From Athripsodes cinereus (lineage: Eukaryota > Arthropoda > Insecta > Trichoptera > Leptoceridae), in contig OX388328.1 in NCBI GenBank assembly GCA_947579605.1, positions 10,953,684-11,017,683 on the forward strand: DNA of 64,000 nt. Reading direction: 5' to 3'. The notes beneath the pieces are model-generated. The model had not been told where the DNA came from. It was given only the letters and a program-made list of their open reading frames with translations, and did no database searches. Made by a program: the position numbers and the translations under genes. Positions within the stretch are counted from its first letter, which is position 1; each line of letters opens with the position of its first letter. This document shows positions 44,801 to 55,300 of this stretch, one piece after another.

Positions 44801-47800
44801 CCTAAGTAATATTAATACTCACCTACCAAACAATTTTATATTTTAAAATCCGGTGTTCCACAAGGCACCATTTTAGGTCCTTGTGCAAATCAATTTTATT
44901 TTAAACACATATTTCAGGAAAACTAAAAGAACTGTCTGTAAGTAAATTAAATGCAACTTCTGACAATCTTCTGGTTACACCGCTCATGGTAGATAGATAC
45001 AATACTTTTTTTGTTAAGTTTTAATGAAATCACTGTCTTCTTTTTCAGATGTTTGAATCAACTGAATGGCATTTAGAAGAACCAACTGTTCCTGATACAA
45101 CCAAATTTGATTTGCTAGTTCCTACTGTTGTCAAACCGCCACAAGTTAATGGGACACATCAGGTAGGTAAAATAATTATTTTGTTTATAAAATGTTGTAA
45201 TAACATTAATTAATATCTTTGAATTATTGTCTTGTCACATATGAAATTAAATTTGCTCTGTGGATTCCCTGACGTATAATACCTTTAATGCAGTTATGAG
45301 GTGAACTGTAACTCATCCAGAATATTTTATTTTGTGTTGGCACCTTTATGTTGATTACTTGAAGATAGTTCACAGACAATTCTAATTGTAGGAGATGCTG
45401 GTATGGTATTGATAGAGGGAGATAGAATTTCAAAGACACTCTTTACTAACCAACGAAATTAACAATATATCATCTGCATTAAATTTGTAAATCTCTATAT
45501 GATTTGTGATTTAATCAAACCCTGTAAAATTTCGTGTTCCTTTATTCCAGTCCATGACAGAATGGGGAATTGTGCATCAATTCCAATTCAGTTCAACTCT
45601 GCAGCGCAGCAGTGTCATCTGCAGGAAATTAGGTTCTTCACATTATACTGTAGTAACTAAAGGATCTCCCGAAATGATTGTGGCCCTTTCAATTCCTGAG
45701 ACAAGTAAGAAAATTCAATTTATTTCTGTTTTGTGTTTATGTTATTGTGTATTTCTCATTTTTTTATAAATTATTATTTTGTGTTCTTTTGTTTACTTTT
45801 AATAAATTCTCATTTTACCATTTTTTACTTTGAATAATTATACGAGTATCATTGATAAGTGATCTTCCTTTTTACCATTTTACGTGTTGTCTTATAGATT
45901 TTCTCCATGTTTATTAGCTTCAGATAATTGTTAAATATTAAATTTTCACCAGCGTTTTTTTGAGATGGTTAAATAATCGTTTGATTGTACTGAAAAAAAA
46001 AATCAGAATTGACAATATCAATATCAGAAGAACTCTAGAAGGACTCTTAATGAGTATTTTTTATTATTTTCTAACTTCTTCCTAAAGTATCAAAATATCT
46101 CTAAATATTAAATGTTTTTATTATAAATTTTTAGTTCCAATTGGTTTGAAGCATTCTCTCCGTCAATACACTCGCCAAGGTTATCGTGTCTTAGCTTTGG
46201 CCTATAAAGAAATTATTGAAGAAGGCATATTGGGCATTCAGAAGCTACATCGAGAAGACGCAGAGAGCAAATTGATCTTTCTTGGACTTATGGTGCTGGA
46301 AAATAGGCTCAAACCAGAGACTACACCAGTTCTTCAAGAGCTTATTGAGGCTGATATTAAAATTGTGATGATTACAGGTAATTTTGGCATACAAATTTAT
46401 CAATCTAGTGAAGCCATAAGAATCATTCTCAAAAATGCAATTGTTTTTTGGCAAAAGGACGCAGATAATGTGATGTTTTTTTTATTTTAGGTGATAATCT
46501 TGACACAGCAGTATCAGTGGCTACAGAATGCGGAATATTGCAAAATGGAGACCGTTTGGTTAAATGTGAGGCTATTATGCCTGAAGAGAAAGATGGATCT
46601 GGACAACCGAGTCTATACTATACTCAGTCACTAATCAGTGTTAATGGGGTAAGTTAAAGGTCTTCTACTTCAGAGCTGGACTTTGTTAATCAAAAACTTT
46701 ACTCAGATACTTAATCTAATAATGAAAATAATCACTTTGTTTCCTTTTAATTCGTTTCGTTTTGAAAATGTTATGAACATTCTATAAAGTCAGGGAGCTG
46801 AAAAACTTTTTGGTAAACTGCACCTAGCTCTGCAGTCTATTACAATAATAATGCTTAAGTCATCAAAAGCAAAATAATTCATCGATTGGGTGTCAAATAT
46901 TCCAGGATTCAACAAAAATCACATTTATCCAATCTAAGGGTATTAGTTCTATGTAAATTTATATATTTTCAATCAGTTATCTTTATTGGACCTATTTTCA
47001 CGCCTTGTGGCTACCCATGTCTAATCAACATTTTCTAATTTTAATTTGTGATCGTTTTTAATAAGATAACCATTAATTTATTTTACAGTTGAATCATTCA
47101 AATACAAATCAGTCTAGTCTGACTAGAACAAACATGTTAAACGGATCAACATCATTGTGGCCTCCCTCAGGGTTGTCATCTTCGACCACTCTTACCAGTC
47201 CATCCCGAGATCTGGCACAGAGTTCTTCCACACTAGAGAGCTTGGAGTCTAATGGACAGTATTCAGGTTGGTACAACATTATAAATATTGCAAATATAAT
47301 TATTAAATGAGCTTTTAACTTTCGCCGTCCTAAAATGTGTAGCCAGTACACATGCTTCTGTTTATAATTAATATTTCAATAAATACAATAAATAGAAGGT
47401 CAAGATTTTAGGTAATCCTCAGTCATATATTTACGCATCGAATTAAAAAATTATATTAACAATAATTGGAACTTATTGACTATTTCAAAGACATTTTTTG
47501 GAGAATGGAAATAAAATTACAAACACAAACAAAATATCTTACTAATACAATCAAATGCGCGATGTATTAACTGTATGTCACGTGTCTTCGACTGCTCGTA
47601 CTCGGCTGTTGTCGTTAGATAGTGAATACTATTTACGTCTCGCTCTCGCGAACTGTGCTGAGGAATGACTATGCGAAATAGCAAGCAGTCGTGTTTTATC
47701 ATTAGAGATCTATTATTTTACTTCCGAAGTCGACTTAAATCCAGAGGTTTCAAAGTGATTTATTATTTCCGTTCCATAATAATTTCAATAATTATAACTA

Positions 47801-50800
47801 GGTAGGTATTCATTTTACATTTTTAAATACCAACTTTTCATTATATTATTGTATCATAAGAGGGAAAGGTGTATATCATATAGCGTTACTTTTCAGTTCA
47901 TTTCTTCGTGAGGGCACTTCATTTATAGATTTATTAGCGTTTTATTTATAAACATTATTATATAAACATTTAAAATAAATATTATTATGTAGGTAAACAT
48001 TTCAAATAAATATTACAATTAAAATAAACATAAACGTAATAATATTATTTTTTACGCGGCGGCGGAATGGCCATCCACACTTCTCAGTATTATACAACCA
48101 GATAAGTCTCCATATTATCAGTATCAGTCATGATCATACAAAAACTTAACAGTCTAATGCCGCGAGAAATTCACCAATCCAGATATACAGGATATCAAAG
48201 TATTAGGCTCAAAACGCAGGTTCAAAATACCAGCATCGTGCCTGAAATATCTGCGATAAATTTTTTTTACAATATTCCATGTATAATAAATTTTTGAATT
48301 TTAATATATAAATTTACCAGTAAATCTAATTTTTGAGTTAAATTATATCCAGAATCATTAATTGTGAAATAAAAAAATTATTTAAGAGTTAATAAAAGTG
48401 CGGATTCTTCGAGAGACATTTGGAACTAAGTTATAAAATTATTCATCTTATTGTATCTATTACTGCTTATAACTTTTACGGTTTAAATGATTTTTAATTT
48501 TATCTATTTTCCGTAAATCATTTTTTTATCTGTAAGTTTGTAAGTTGCCTGTTCTTTTTTTTGAACTGTTGTATGGACTATTTGGTATATGTGCTGGTTA
48601 TACTTTATTTACTTTGATTATAATCTTGATATGTGTACATACATATATTTTGTCTTAGTTAAATCCTAGAACAGGTTGGATAATCCATTTTCTATGCATT
48701 GATTGTCTTTATAATTGTGTAACAATAAATAAATTAATTAAATAACATATTAAATAGTTTGCAACCACTGCAGTTTACGCAAATGTATGTCGGACCATCG
48801 GCCGATGATTGCCGATGAATGCCGATTGCACAATGCGTCGCTATGCGTGCGGTCAGCCGTCAGTTGGCCTTCGCTATTCATAATGAGTTGTCTTCTCGCT
48901 AGGTTCATGAGCGCTAGATAATATTATTTTTTCATGTTTTCAGCAATAATTTATATATATTTATATGATTTCCTATACAATACACATATACAAAACTTTA
49001 CTTATAACTGTCCGAATGGTTTGGCTATGATTATTCCTAATTTTCTATCTTAAACCGCTTATTTGAAAATGTGTAGTCACTACACATGTTAGGAGCGCGC
49101 GTAGGTTTTTGATTTCAGTAAGGCGAAGGTTAAAGAGTTTTAAGACGTGTTTATTCACAAAGTTATTAAATGAATAAAATTTAGTAGAATGTGAGCGTTT
49201 TGAGCATATGTGTAGCTGTCAAAACTCTACAAAATAGTTAAAAACAATATGATATAAAGAAATCTTTTTTTTTTAGTATGAAGATGCATTTTTATTACCA
49301 ATCCGTTAAACAAAAAACACGATTTTCTTTTTGATGATATCAATTTTAAAGACGCATGAGTATTCTAAAAAATGTACAAAAAAGTTAAGAAAAAGTGTAA
49401 ATGAAAAGAAAATCGCTAAAGTCACTAAATGAAGTAGCGTAATATTTTGAAAACCTAAATATTAATTTTGATTATCATATAGTTTAAAATATATTTTCTA
49501 TTAATATTTAGGTAAAATTCGTGTGATAATGGATGGAACTACTTGGGGAATAATGAGAGAACATTACGCTGATCTTCTAAAGAAAATCATCACATGTGGA
49601 GCTGTGTTCGCCAGGATGAGCTCAGATCAAAAGCAAGCATTGGTGCAAGATTTGCAATCAATAGGATATTATGTTGGTGAGTACGATATTTTTTTTTTTT
49701 TAAAAGATATATCTGGGTTTTGTTTGTTATAAACCCAAATACAACCTTATACACCTTTCACAGTAAGCTACTAAAAGCTTGTGTCGTGAAAGGGGAATTT
49801 GCCGGCACCTGGTATCGAACCACAGACCCCTTGTTCACGAGGCCGAGACTCTACCTCCAGGCTACCGACGAACTCGGATCAAAGTTAAATTATATATGTA
49901 TATTATTTTTGCTTAATTATTTAATTGTGTTATTTTTCTTAGTTATTCAATTGTGTTATTTAATTGTCTTATTTTTCTTAGTATTGCCCCAGAACAGATT
50001 TTGGTCTAGTGGGGCAATATATTCCATAATGATGTTTTTATGTTATTTTTGTATGTAATAATTTTGGAAAATAAATAAATAAAAAAAAATCAAATGAGTA
50101 ATGTTATCTTCAAATGAGTGAAGCAATAATTTTGGTTACAAAAAAGACAATATGGCAAAAAAAAATTCTTCTGTGCTTTTTAGGCATTACAAAATAAAGT
50201 TAAATTTATCGAATGACGGGTCTTGGTGGAAGTTCAAATTAATTAATTATTATTATTAAGTAAAAACACTGTATATACTACTAGAACAATTTTATTTAAA
50301 AAATTAGAACGTTTTCAGTTGTCTAATGCAACCATCTTCAGTAAAGATAACACTTATACTAAAATTTAAAATCAAAGATACATGTTTACAATGATATGAT
50401 AAAGGTGGGGATATGTTGTTATGGTGAAAGGGGTGGGGGGAGTGGGGGTTGCCATCAGGGGTGGGTTCAGGAGAGTTAGTAATGGAGATGATATTTGGGG
50501 CTGTTGAATATTAATTAAATTACTAAATTTATTTATTTCTAAAATTTCTAAAATATCCAACTTTTTGCCCTTTGGACATTTATGCAGCAATTCTACACTG
50601 TTCATATCGAAAGTATGTCCTGTATCTCGAGCATGGTCAGCCATTTCGGAGTTTATGCCAAAATTCTTTTTGGCTCTAATGTGCTCTCCAGCTCTTGTTC
50701 TGACCATTCTGCCAGATTGTCCGACATACGCGATATTGTATTGACAGTATTTAAGGCACTTCATGCTATGGCCCCAAAATATATCATGGAACTCTGTGGT

Positions 50801-52715
50801 AGACAGGCGTTAAGTCATATACAGACAACACTTAGGTCTTGTCAAGATATTACAACTAAATTGGAGGTGACCAGTACTGTATCGAGACCAGTGTACGTGG
50901 AGCGTGCTTTTGCAATATCGGCACCTGTAGTCTGGAACAGGCTTCCACAAATGATCAGAGAAACGCAGGACATATCTCGTTTCAAGAACCAACTGAAGAC
51001 TTATCTATGCAAGAAATCTCATGGAATAATCCAAGCACAACCTTAGTTAGCAAAGAGCGCCCTTGAGGTGGATTTTTTTCCACAAAACGGCGCTTTACAA
51101 ATCATCCAAATAATAATAATAATAATTGCAGTTATCGCATTTTATTTTATAGACCCCACTAGAGTCTAGTGGGTCTATTTTTGATTTGTTATTGAGGACA
51201 TACTTCCGAATTGAGTTATCAGTGTAGAATGCTGCCTTAAATTTTTTATCTTCACATAAGTTTATTAATTTTGTTGATAATGGACCGGTGTATAAGATCT
51301 TGCGCCAGGGGTTGTCTTCAGTTGGAGGTGGTTTATTGTAAATATATTTATATACTATGTGTTGCTCTGAAGATTTTATAATTTTTCTTGTAATCATAGC
51401 TGGGTTATATCCATTATTCTTCGCGATGTTTACTATGGTGTTCACTTCTGTTTGATAGTTTTCTTTTGTAAGTGGAATTGAGTTTAATCGGTGAATCATG
51501 GCATTAAATGCAGCCATCTTATGTCCCGTTGGATGATAGGAGTCTGCATGACTATACATTACTATACATTAAAAAAGTACTAGAAGAAAACTGTGATGAT
51601 GATATTATTCATTCCATATCCATACTCGTACACAAAAATATATCTTTTTCTTTTTTACAGCTATGTGCGGTGATGGTGCGAACGATTGCGGAGCTCTCAA
51701 AGCGGCTCATGCAGGAATATCTGTATCAGGACAAGAAAGCAGCGTGGCATCACCATTCACATCGCAGGAAGGACACGTTGGATGCGTACCAAAAATTATT
51801 AGAGAAGGAAGGGCCGCATTGACAACCTCATTTGGAATGTTCAAATTTATGGTCGCATACTCCATCACACAATTCATGAGCGTTGGATTTTTATATTTCT
51901 TTGACTCAAACCTCACAGATTTCCAATTTTTATACATTGATATAGGTTTAAGTATCAACTTTGCTTTCTCATTTGGACGTACACAAGCGTATCCAGGGAA
52001 AATTTGTAAAATACCTCCGAGCATGTCTTTACTTGGATTTGTACCACTGTTATCTTTATTATTTCAACTGCTAATCAATATTGGTTTCCAATTTGGTATT
52101 TATTTTATTCTGAAAACATATACATGGTACACTCCGCATGTGTATGAAGGGGATAGATCTTATTTCAGCTATGAAAACTATTCTGTGTTTTGTTTGTCAA
52201 TGTTCCAATACATTTCTTTAGCAATTGCATTCTCTCACGGTATTCCATATCGTAAACCAATTTACACTAACCCAATTTTCGTTATAACTTTAATAATCAT
52301 GACAGTTTTAGGTGTTTATATTACAATTTATCCCGCAGACTGGATAAGCGATCTTTTAGAATTCATGTTGCCACCTGAATATGGTTTTAGAGGCGTCATT
52401 GTAGGTGTAGCTTTTGGTAATTTCGTCATGTCAATCTTTTTCGAAAAGTTTATAGTTGAATATTTGATGCAAGCGAAGAAAATGGTGCCGAACCGTTTGA
52501 GAGAGGACGTCGGTCATCGTAACTCGCACAGAAATGTTGAGAAAGAATTCGAAGACGATCCAAATTGGCCACCCGTTAGTACACCGCGGAGCAGTGTCAA
52601 AATTGTACACGAGAATGGTAAAATGAACGGGAACAGCGCCCCAGATACGGAAAAAGCTAAAATGAACGGAAACAGTGCTCCAGATACTACTGAAAATGTA
52701 CCCAATGGTAGCTGA
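35894..52715 (+). CDS. P5B-type ATPase (ATP13A2/ATP13A3 family)
   Basis: A multi-pass endolysosomal P-type ATPase; characterised P5B relatives export polyamines from late endosomes/lysosomes. Exons: 35894-36022, 36238-36405, 36766-36833, 37644-37762, 38386-38542, 39950-40154, 40801-41005, 41614-41749, 43017-43182, 43893-44093, 44490-44780, 45049-45162, 45551-45704, 46135-46377, 46491-46648, 47089-47266, 49512-49676, 51661-52715. All are GT-AG and join in phase to 3912 bases (1303 residues; human ATP13A3 is somewhat shorter). Seen: N-terminal YGYVPSLF and a membrane segment before FHWKPEWHL; actuator LTGES (about 349-353); PPALP in M4 (474-478), the P5B hallmark; phosphorylation motif DKTGT (Asp about 517), split by the intron 44094-44489; KGSPE (690-694); GDGAND (956-961); then six C-terminal membrane segments. 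A Ser/Thr-rich exon (47089-47266) adds a linker before the hinge, and KMNGNSAPDT is repeated near the C-terminus. No defect was seen. Which of ATP13A2, 3 or 4 it corresponds to is not decidable here. Confidence 0.95.
36075..36195 (+). repeat. Intronic repeat shared with 48049-48160
   Basis: 'gcattatataaccagataag' with 'tctccgcattgatcatacaa' matches the copy at 48049-48160 closely. A GCGGGGGCAGAATTGTCATC block precedes it in both. The class is unknown. Confidence 0.6.
36972..37085 (-). mobile_element. 3' fragment of the same LINE as 10794-12617
   Basis: The reverse complement matches about 12495-12617 nearly base for base, including the end of the ORF and its stop ('gaccaatccaatggattgta'). 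Only about 115 bp of 3' end was inserted, next to a TATATAATAAT tract. It lies in the ATPase intron 36834-37643. Confidence 0.85.
37441..37615 (+). repeat. SINE-A copy in ATPase intron
   Basis: Contains 'gcgatgaggtttgccaccca' through 'cccacttgtgggatatgccg' and ends with five TAG units. It lies 28 bp upstream of the exon at 37644. Confidence 0.8.
37891..38148 (+). repeat. tRNA-derived SINE-B, full length
   Basis: 'ggccggtgtggcgcggaggt' carries box A and 'ggtccggggttcaattcccg' carries box B (GGTTCAATTCC). The tRNA-unrelated body ends in ATGTTATGTTATGTTA. Other copies: 8398-8590 (-), 43565-43785 (+). It is not a tRNA gene: there is no acceptor stem partner at the 3' side. Confidence 0.85.
38927..39363. 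mobile_element. hAT-type MITE with 8-bp duplication
   Basis: TAGGATTACCAGATG faces CATCTGACAACCTA. CCTGGGGG flanks it exactly at 38919-38926 and 39364-39371. The body has GTCCTCCTTTT and its inverse repeated about six times, probably subterminal transposase-binding repeats. It lies in the ATPase intron 38543-39949. Confidence 0.92.
39541..39594 (+). ncRNA. Hammerhead ribozyme motif in sense orientation in an ATPase intron
   Basis: Stem I 5' strand TTAACG, bulge TTAG, C; CTGATGA (39552-39558); stem II AGAGC-GGAA-GCTCT plus a flanking pair; GAAA (39576-39579); self-complementary GCCGGC (39580-39585); TC (39586-39587); then GCGTTAA pairs back with C and TTAACG. Cleavage is predicted after 39587. 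The internal bulge in stem I is where tertiary contacts with loop II occur in natural hammerheads. The unit continues to about 39690 as in the family at 13977-14960. Confidence 0.75.
40250..40457. mobile_element. TIR MITE family 1, copy 4
   Basis: CAGGGTTACTTTTGATG on the left faces CATCAAGAGCAGTCCAG on the right, with the inner 'gacgacgcgcgaagtgacta' inverted as TAGTCGCTTCGCGCGTCGTA. CAG and CTG flank it. It lies in an ATPase intron 95 bp after exon 39950-40154. Confidence 0.85.
41041..41480. mobile_element. LINE 3' UTR scraps in ATPase intron
   Basis: 'gtatcccttgtggggtaggc' at 41060-41085 is the RTE-like 3' UTR block in minus orientation. 41355-41480 ('tggctggaagaaatcgcata', 'gcccgtcatttcg', 'ctgtag') is a Jockey-type 3' UTR in plus orientation. 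Confidence 0.45.
42001..43016. other. Intron 41750-43016, later part: no gene seen
   Basis: It holds an 82-codon plus reading (42077-42325) with no recognisable family, low-complexity 'ttcaattcaattcaat' at 42667-42690 and T/A-rich DNA. Nothing convincing. Confidence 0.4.
43209..43785 (+). mobile_element. MITE family 2 copy followed by truncated SINE-B
   Basis: GACTGTCCAGTTTCATAACTC starts the MITE, which runs to about 43555 and lacks its right TIR. A SINE-B fragment begins about 43565 ('gtcccgggttcgattcccgg', box B) and ends near 43785 with 'gttaattgtctatgca'. The SINE appears to replace the MITE end. Confidence 0.7.
44175..44375 (-). repeat. SINE-A copy in ATPase intron
   Basis: Reverse complement of 'aaaacattcaggatggagag', 'caaacctcatcgctgaatgt' and a GGACACTCGAAAACTTACGG block; the 5' start GGAGCACCCAGC is at 44365-44375. 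It lies in the intron that splits the phosphorylation motif. Confidence 0.75.
47267..49511. other. Large ATPase intron
   Basis: Apart from the repeat at 48049-48160 (shared with 36075-36195) I see no element or exon. CG-containing patches lie at 47555-47660 and 48780-48870 in otherwise AT-rich DNA. No ORF resembles a protein. Confidence 0.45.
49688..49882 (-). repeat. SINE-C copy in ATPase intron
   Basis: Reading minus: 'gtagcctggaggtagagtct', then GTTCGATACCAGGTGCCGG (box B with one change), 'cctttcacgacacaagcttt' and 'aacccagatatatctttta'. It starts only about 11 bp after the donor of exon 49512-49676. Confidence 0.85.
50301..50352 (-). ncRNA. Hammerhead ribozyme motif at the Penelope-like 3' end
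   Basis: Minus strand: CTGAAGA (50335-50341), stem II GTTG-CATTAGA-CAAC, GAAA (50313-50316), self-complementary ACGT (50309-50312), TC (50307-50308). Stem I begins with three pairs (TAA/TTA) and then mismatches, so it is weaker than other copies. Confidence 0.65.
50757..51125 (+). mobile_element. Non-LTR RT 3' fragment inserted in the Penelope-like element
   Basis: Plus reading MAPKYIMELCGRQALSHIQT, VYVERAFAISAPVVWNRLPQ and FKNQLKTYLCKKSHGI is a CR1/Jockey-type RT C-terminus of the same kind as 33094-33606. An (AAT)n tail lies at 51107-51124. The flanks 'ataactgcaat' (about 51126-51135, read inverted) and 'atactgtcaat' (inverted, near 50745) resemble a target duplication. Confidence 0.75.
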
Positions 52716-53293
52716 AAACGATTTTAAAAAATCTTTTTTAAGGATATTCTATCTTAATACGAAAATGTTGTAAAGAACTTACTTAGTATTTTAGATTATT
52801 TCAACATGAACGAGATTTGTTTATGTGGTGCTACAGCTATTGTCGTTGTTAGTATAGCAGGTGATTATATTAAACATTCCTAAACTTGTTACTCGCTCCT
52901 CTCCAAGAGTTAATACTCGTGATGTAACGAATATTCATATTCGCATTCGTATTCGCAAAAAAAATATGCGAATGTTTTGCGAATATTATTTCGGTAATAA
53001 TGTATCAGATATTCGGTAAAAGTACCGAATACTTACCCGGTACATTGTAGAAAAAGGTACTGCAAGAAAATATTCTTTTAGAAAACTGATGATTTTTGAA
53101 ATATTTTAAATTTCTATACCGTTTTGAAAATTCAGCAGAGAGGAGGGGGTAGAAATTTTAATGATTAAGCAATATTGAACAAATCTAAGCAACTCAATAT
53201 TCGCTATTCGCAGCATTCGCGAATATCCAAAATCACACATTCGTTACATCACTAGTTAATACACAAGATTGTATATTTTTATATATAAATAAA
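52716..53293 (+). promoter_or_regulatory. Putative ATPase 3' UTR and poly(A) signal
   Basis: The first AATAAA after the TGA is at 53288-53293. If this is used, the UTR is about 600 bases and contains the hAT MITE at 52917-53254. Signal choice is inferred, not shown. Confidence 0.4.
52917..53254. mobile_element. hAT-type MITE with 8-bp duplication, in the ATPase 3' flank
   Basis: TCGTGATGTAACGAAT faces CATTCGTTACATCACTA. GTTAATAC flanks both sides exactly (52909-52916, 53255-53262). The body is built of TATTCGCA and its inverse and includes a GGTAAAAGTACC palindrome. Confidence 0.9.
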
Positions 53294-53369
53294 TTTAATT
53301 TTATTGGCATAAAAAAATATAAAAGAAAACAAAAATGTGAGTAAGATTAGTAATAATGTTTTGAATGAT

Positions 53370-53690
53370 GGCTTTATTCTTCTATATGTATAATAATAAT
53401 GGTACATTTTGATATTTAGGATACAAATATTTGAGATTTTGTATATGCGAAATTACAACTGTTGTTGCTTTTAGCAAAACAAGACATATTAGAATAATAA
53501 ATTCCTAAAAATGTTTTAAAAGATGGATTAATTCTTCCAAGTGATTTCTTACATATTTTTAACTTCTTCAATAAATAATGATGGTAGGTTAATTTTTATA
53601 TTTAGGTTACCAATATTTGAGATTTTGTTGATGCGAAATTACAACTGTCGTCGCTTTTAGCAAACAAGACATAGGTATTATATTAATAAT
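53370..53690. repeat. Tandem duplication (about 170-bp unit)
   Basis: 'caaatatttgagattttgta' with 'tgcgaaattacaactgttgt' and 'gcttttagcaaaacaagaca' (53424-53490) recurs at 53610-53675 with few changes. The flank 'ataaattcctaaaaatgtt' also recurs, at 53498 and near 53884. Confidence 0.75.
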
Positions 53691-53870
53691 CATCATCGCC
53701 CTCAACGCTCCTCTCGGGAGCACAGGGCAGAAACCAGCCTCCTCCATTCAGAGCGTCTCTGCGCCAATTGCGTCACCTCTTTCCACGACATTCCCTGCGC
53801 TCTGATATCGTTGTCATAGGAACGGTGTATTGTGAAAGAGGGATGCCCGGGCCATATATATTAATAATAG
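53690..53870 (-). mobile_element. RTE-like LINE C-terminal remnant
   Basis: Inverse of the 9930-10115 block ('ggtttctgccctgtgctccc' reading SALCSRE on the minus strand). It ends at the GCCCGGGCATCCCTC block. Confidence 0.6.
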
Positions 53871-54134
53871 GTATATATATTAATAATACATTCCTAAAAA
53901 TGTTGTTCGTTGCTCAAGGGCTAGTTTTTTTTATATTACACTTAATTTATAGTTTTTTTTGTATGTAGTATGCATTTATTTAGACAATTTTAATCATTCC
54001 TTTAACAAATTTTACAGTGAAAAGTATTTTAAAGACAAAATAGGTTTAAATGCCTCAGTGAGAAGATATTTTTATTTGTATTACGTAAGTTTAGTTAAAA
54101 CACAGTAATTGTGTATTTATTTTAAAGAAAAGTA

Positions 54135-54282
54135 TTATTATAAATAAATTTATTTTTAAAAATTACATATTTAGTCTATGGTCATATCTGTAAAGTTGCC
54201 TTATTCATAAATAAATTTATTTTTAAAAATTATAGGTATATTTAGTCTATGGTCATACCTGTAAAGATGCCTTATTCACAGT
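54135..54282. repeat. Tandem duplication (about 70-bp unit)
   Basis: 'aaataaatttatttttaaaa' with 'attacatatttagtctatgg' and 'tcatatctgtaaagttgcct' is repeated once directly with a 5-bp difference. Confidence 0.85.
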
Positions 54283-54296
54283 ATTCCACACGAAAT

Positions 54297-54660
54297 TTAA
54301 ATCCCTGACATGGCAATCCCAGGCAAAAATGTATGAACTTTTGACAGATGATGATGATTCTGGATGATTTTATTTTTGACGCCGTTTAACAGTCTCTTGA
54401 CTGTCTCAAGGATGCCGGTGAAGATTCCAGTTTTCAATTTGCTTCTGAAGCTGGTGACAGTCTGATTATCTCTCAATGGCACCGGTAGGTGATTCCACGT
54501 AACCGGTCCAACAACACCAAAAGCCCTCTCATAGAAGTTAGACTTACCGGCTCTATTGGGCTCAGTAAGTCTATTCACAGCCAGTTCTGAAGAGCGCAGA
54601 GGTCTTCTTGTGGTCAAGTCAAGAAGACTTCTGCGCTCTTTGACAGAGCACATTTGATGA
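54297..54660 (-). mobile_element. Non-LTR RT C-terminal remnant
   Basis: Minus reading: RRPLRSSELAVNRLTEPNRA, FYERAFGVVGPVTWNHLPVP and FRSKLKTGIF, parallel to the fragment at 33094-33606. It is truncated at both ends. Confidence 0.7.
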
Positions 54661-55151
54661 GAGTGTGTGGTGTAATGTACATTTCTTAGGCTCTTTCTTG
54701 CACTTTTATTAATAATATATCATTTTTATCTTATATAAACATAATTGGACATGTTTTGAAGTTCTTGTCAACGTTGTCAGCGTTTCACCACACTTCTTTT
54801 TGCCAATCGTCCTGTTAAAAGTGCCAGAAAATGGGGATCATTTAATTTCAATGAAAATGTAGTTAAAAATAAAAATCTATGGCCTAATTGAAATTGACTT
54901 TCAGAATAAAATTGGTCTCCCACTCTTTTTCTGTAAGTTTTTCAGTGTCTTTATACAATATTGCCACAGAAATATTTAAGTGAATTTTGATTCTTTTTAA
55001 TATTCTTTGATAGATATACATACATAATGCTATGTTTTAATATCCCAATACTGATTCCTATTTTCGCTTTTAAGTAAGGTCTTAATGTTCTAGGATCAAT
55101 GTATCTTTGGAAGTGAGCCCTTTACATAGTCAGGTTTAGTGTTGAAATGAA

Positions 55152-55300
55152 CTCGTTGGTAGCTTGGAGGTAGACTCGGCTTCTTGAACAGGTACAGGCA
55201 AACTCCCCTTTCACGACACATGCTTTTAGCTTACTTCTGTGAAAGGTGTATAGGGTTGTATTTGGGCTTATAACAAAAACCCAGATATATCTTCTTTTTT
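55152..55300 (+). repeat. SINE-C copy
   Basis: 'gtagcttggaggtagactcg', 'cctttcacgacacatgcttt', GGTGTATAGGG and 'aaaacccagatatatcttct'. The box B region is partly lost. Confidence 0.75.

Larger units (their letters stand above)
50286..51560 (-). mobile_element. Penelope-like element remnant (RT end plus GIY-YIG domain), interrupted
   Basis: Minus strand. 51559-51125 reads SYHPTGHKMAAFNAMIHRLN, then NTIVNIAKNNGYNPAMITRK and SSGVYKIKC, the RT-to-linker end of Penelope-like elements. After the insertion the reading resumes at 50764 as CQYNIAYVGQSGRMVRTRAG then EHIRAKKNFG and MADHARDTGHTFD, a GIY-YIG-type nuclease (YVGQ, R..EH, A.H). The 3' end carries the hammerhead motif at 50301-50350. The element is 5' truncated near 51560, so the RT active site is absent. 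It is antisense to the ATPase, inside intron 49677-51660. Confidence 0.85.

Noticed and set aside
47109..47351. Minus-strand 80-codon frame
   Set aside because: Antisense of the Ser/Thr-rich ATPase exon.
51508..51822. Plus frame LQLCAVMVRTIAELSKRLMQ across the last exon
   Set aside because: Wrong frame; the ATPase frame gives AMCGDGANDCGALK.
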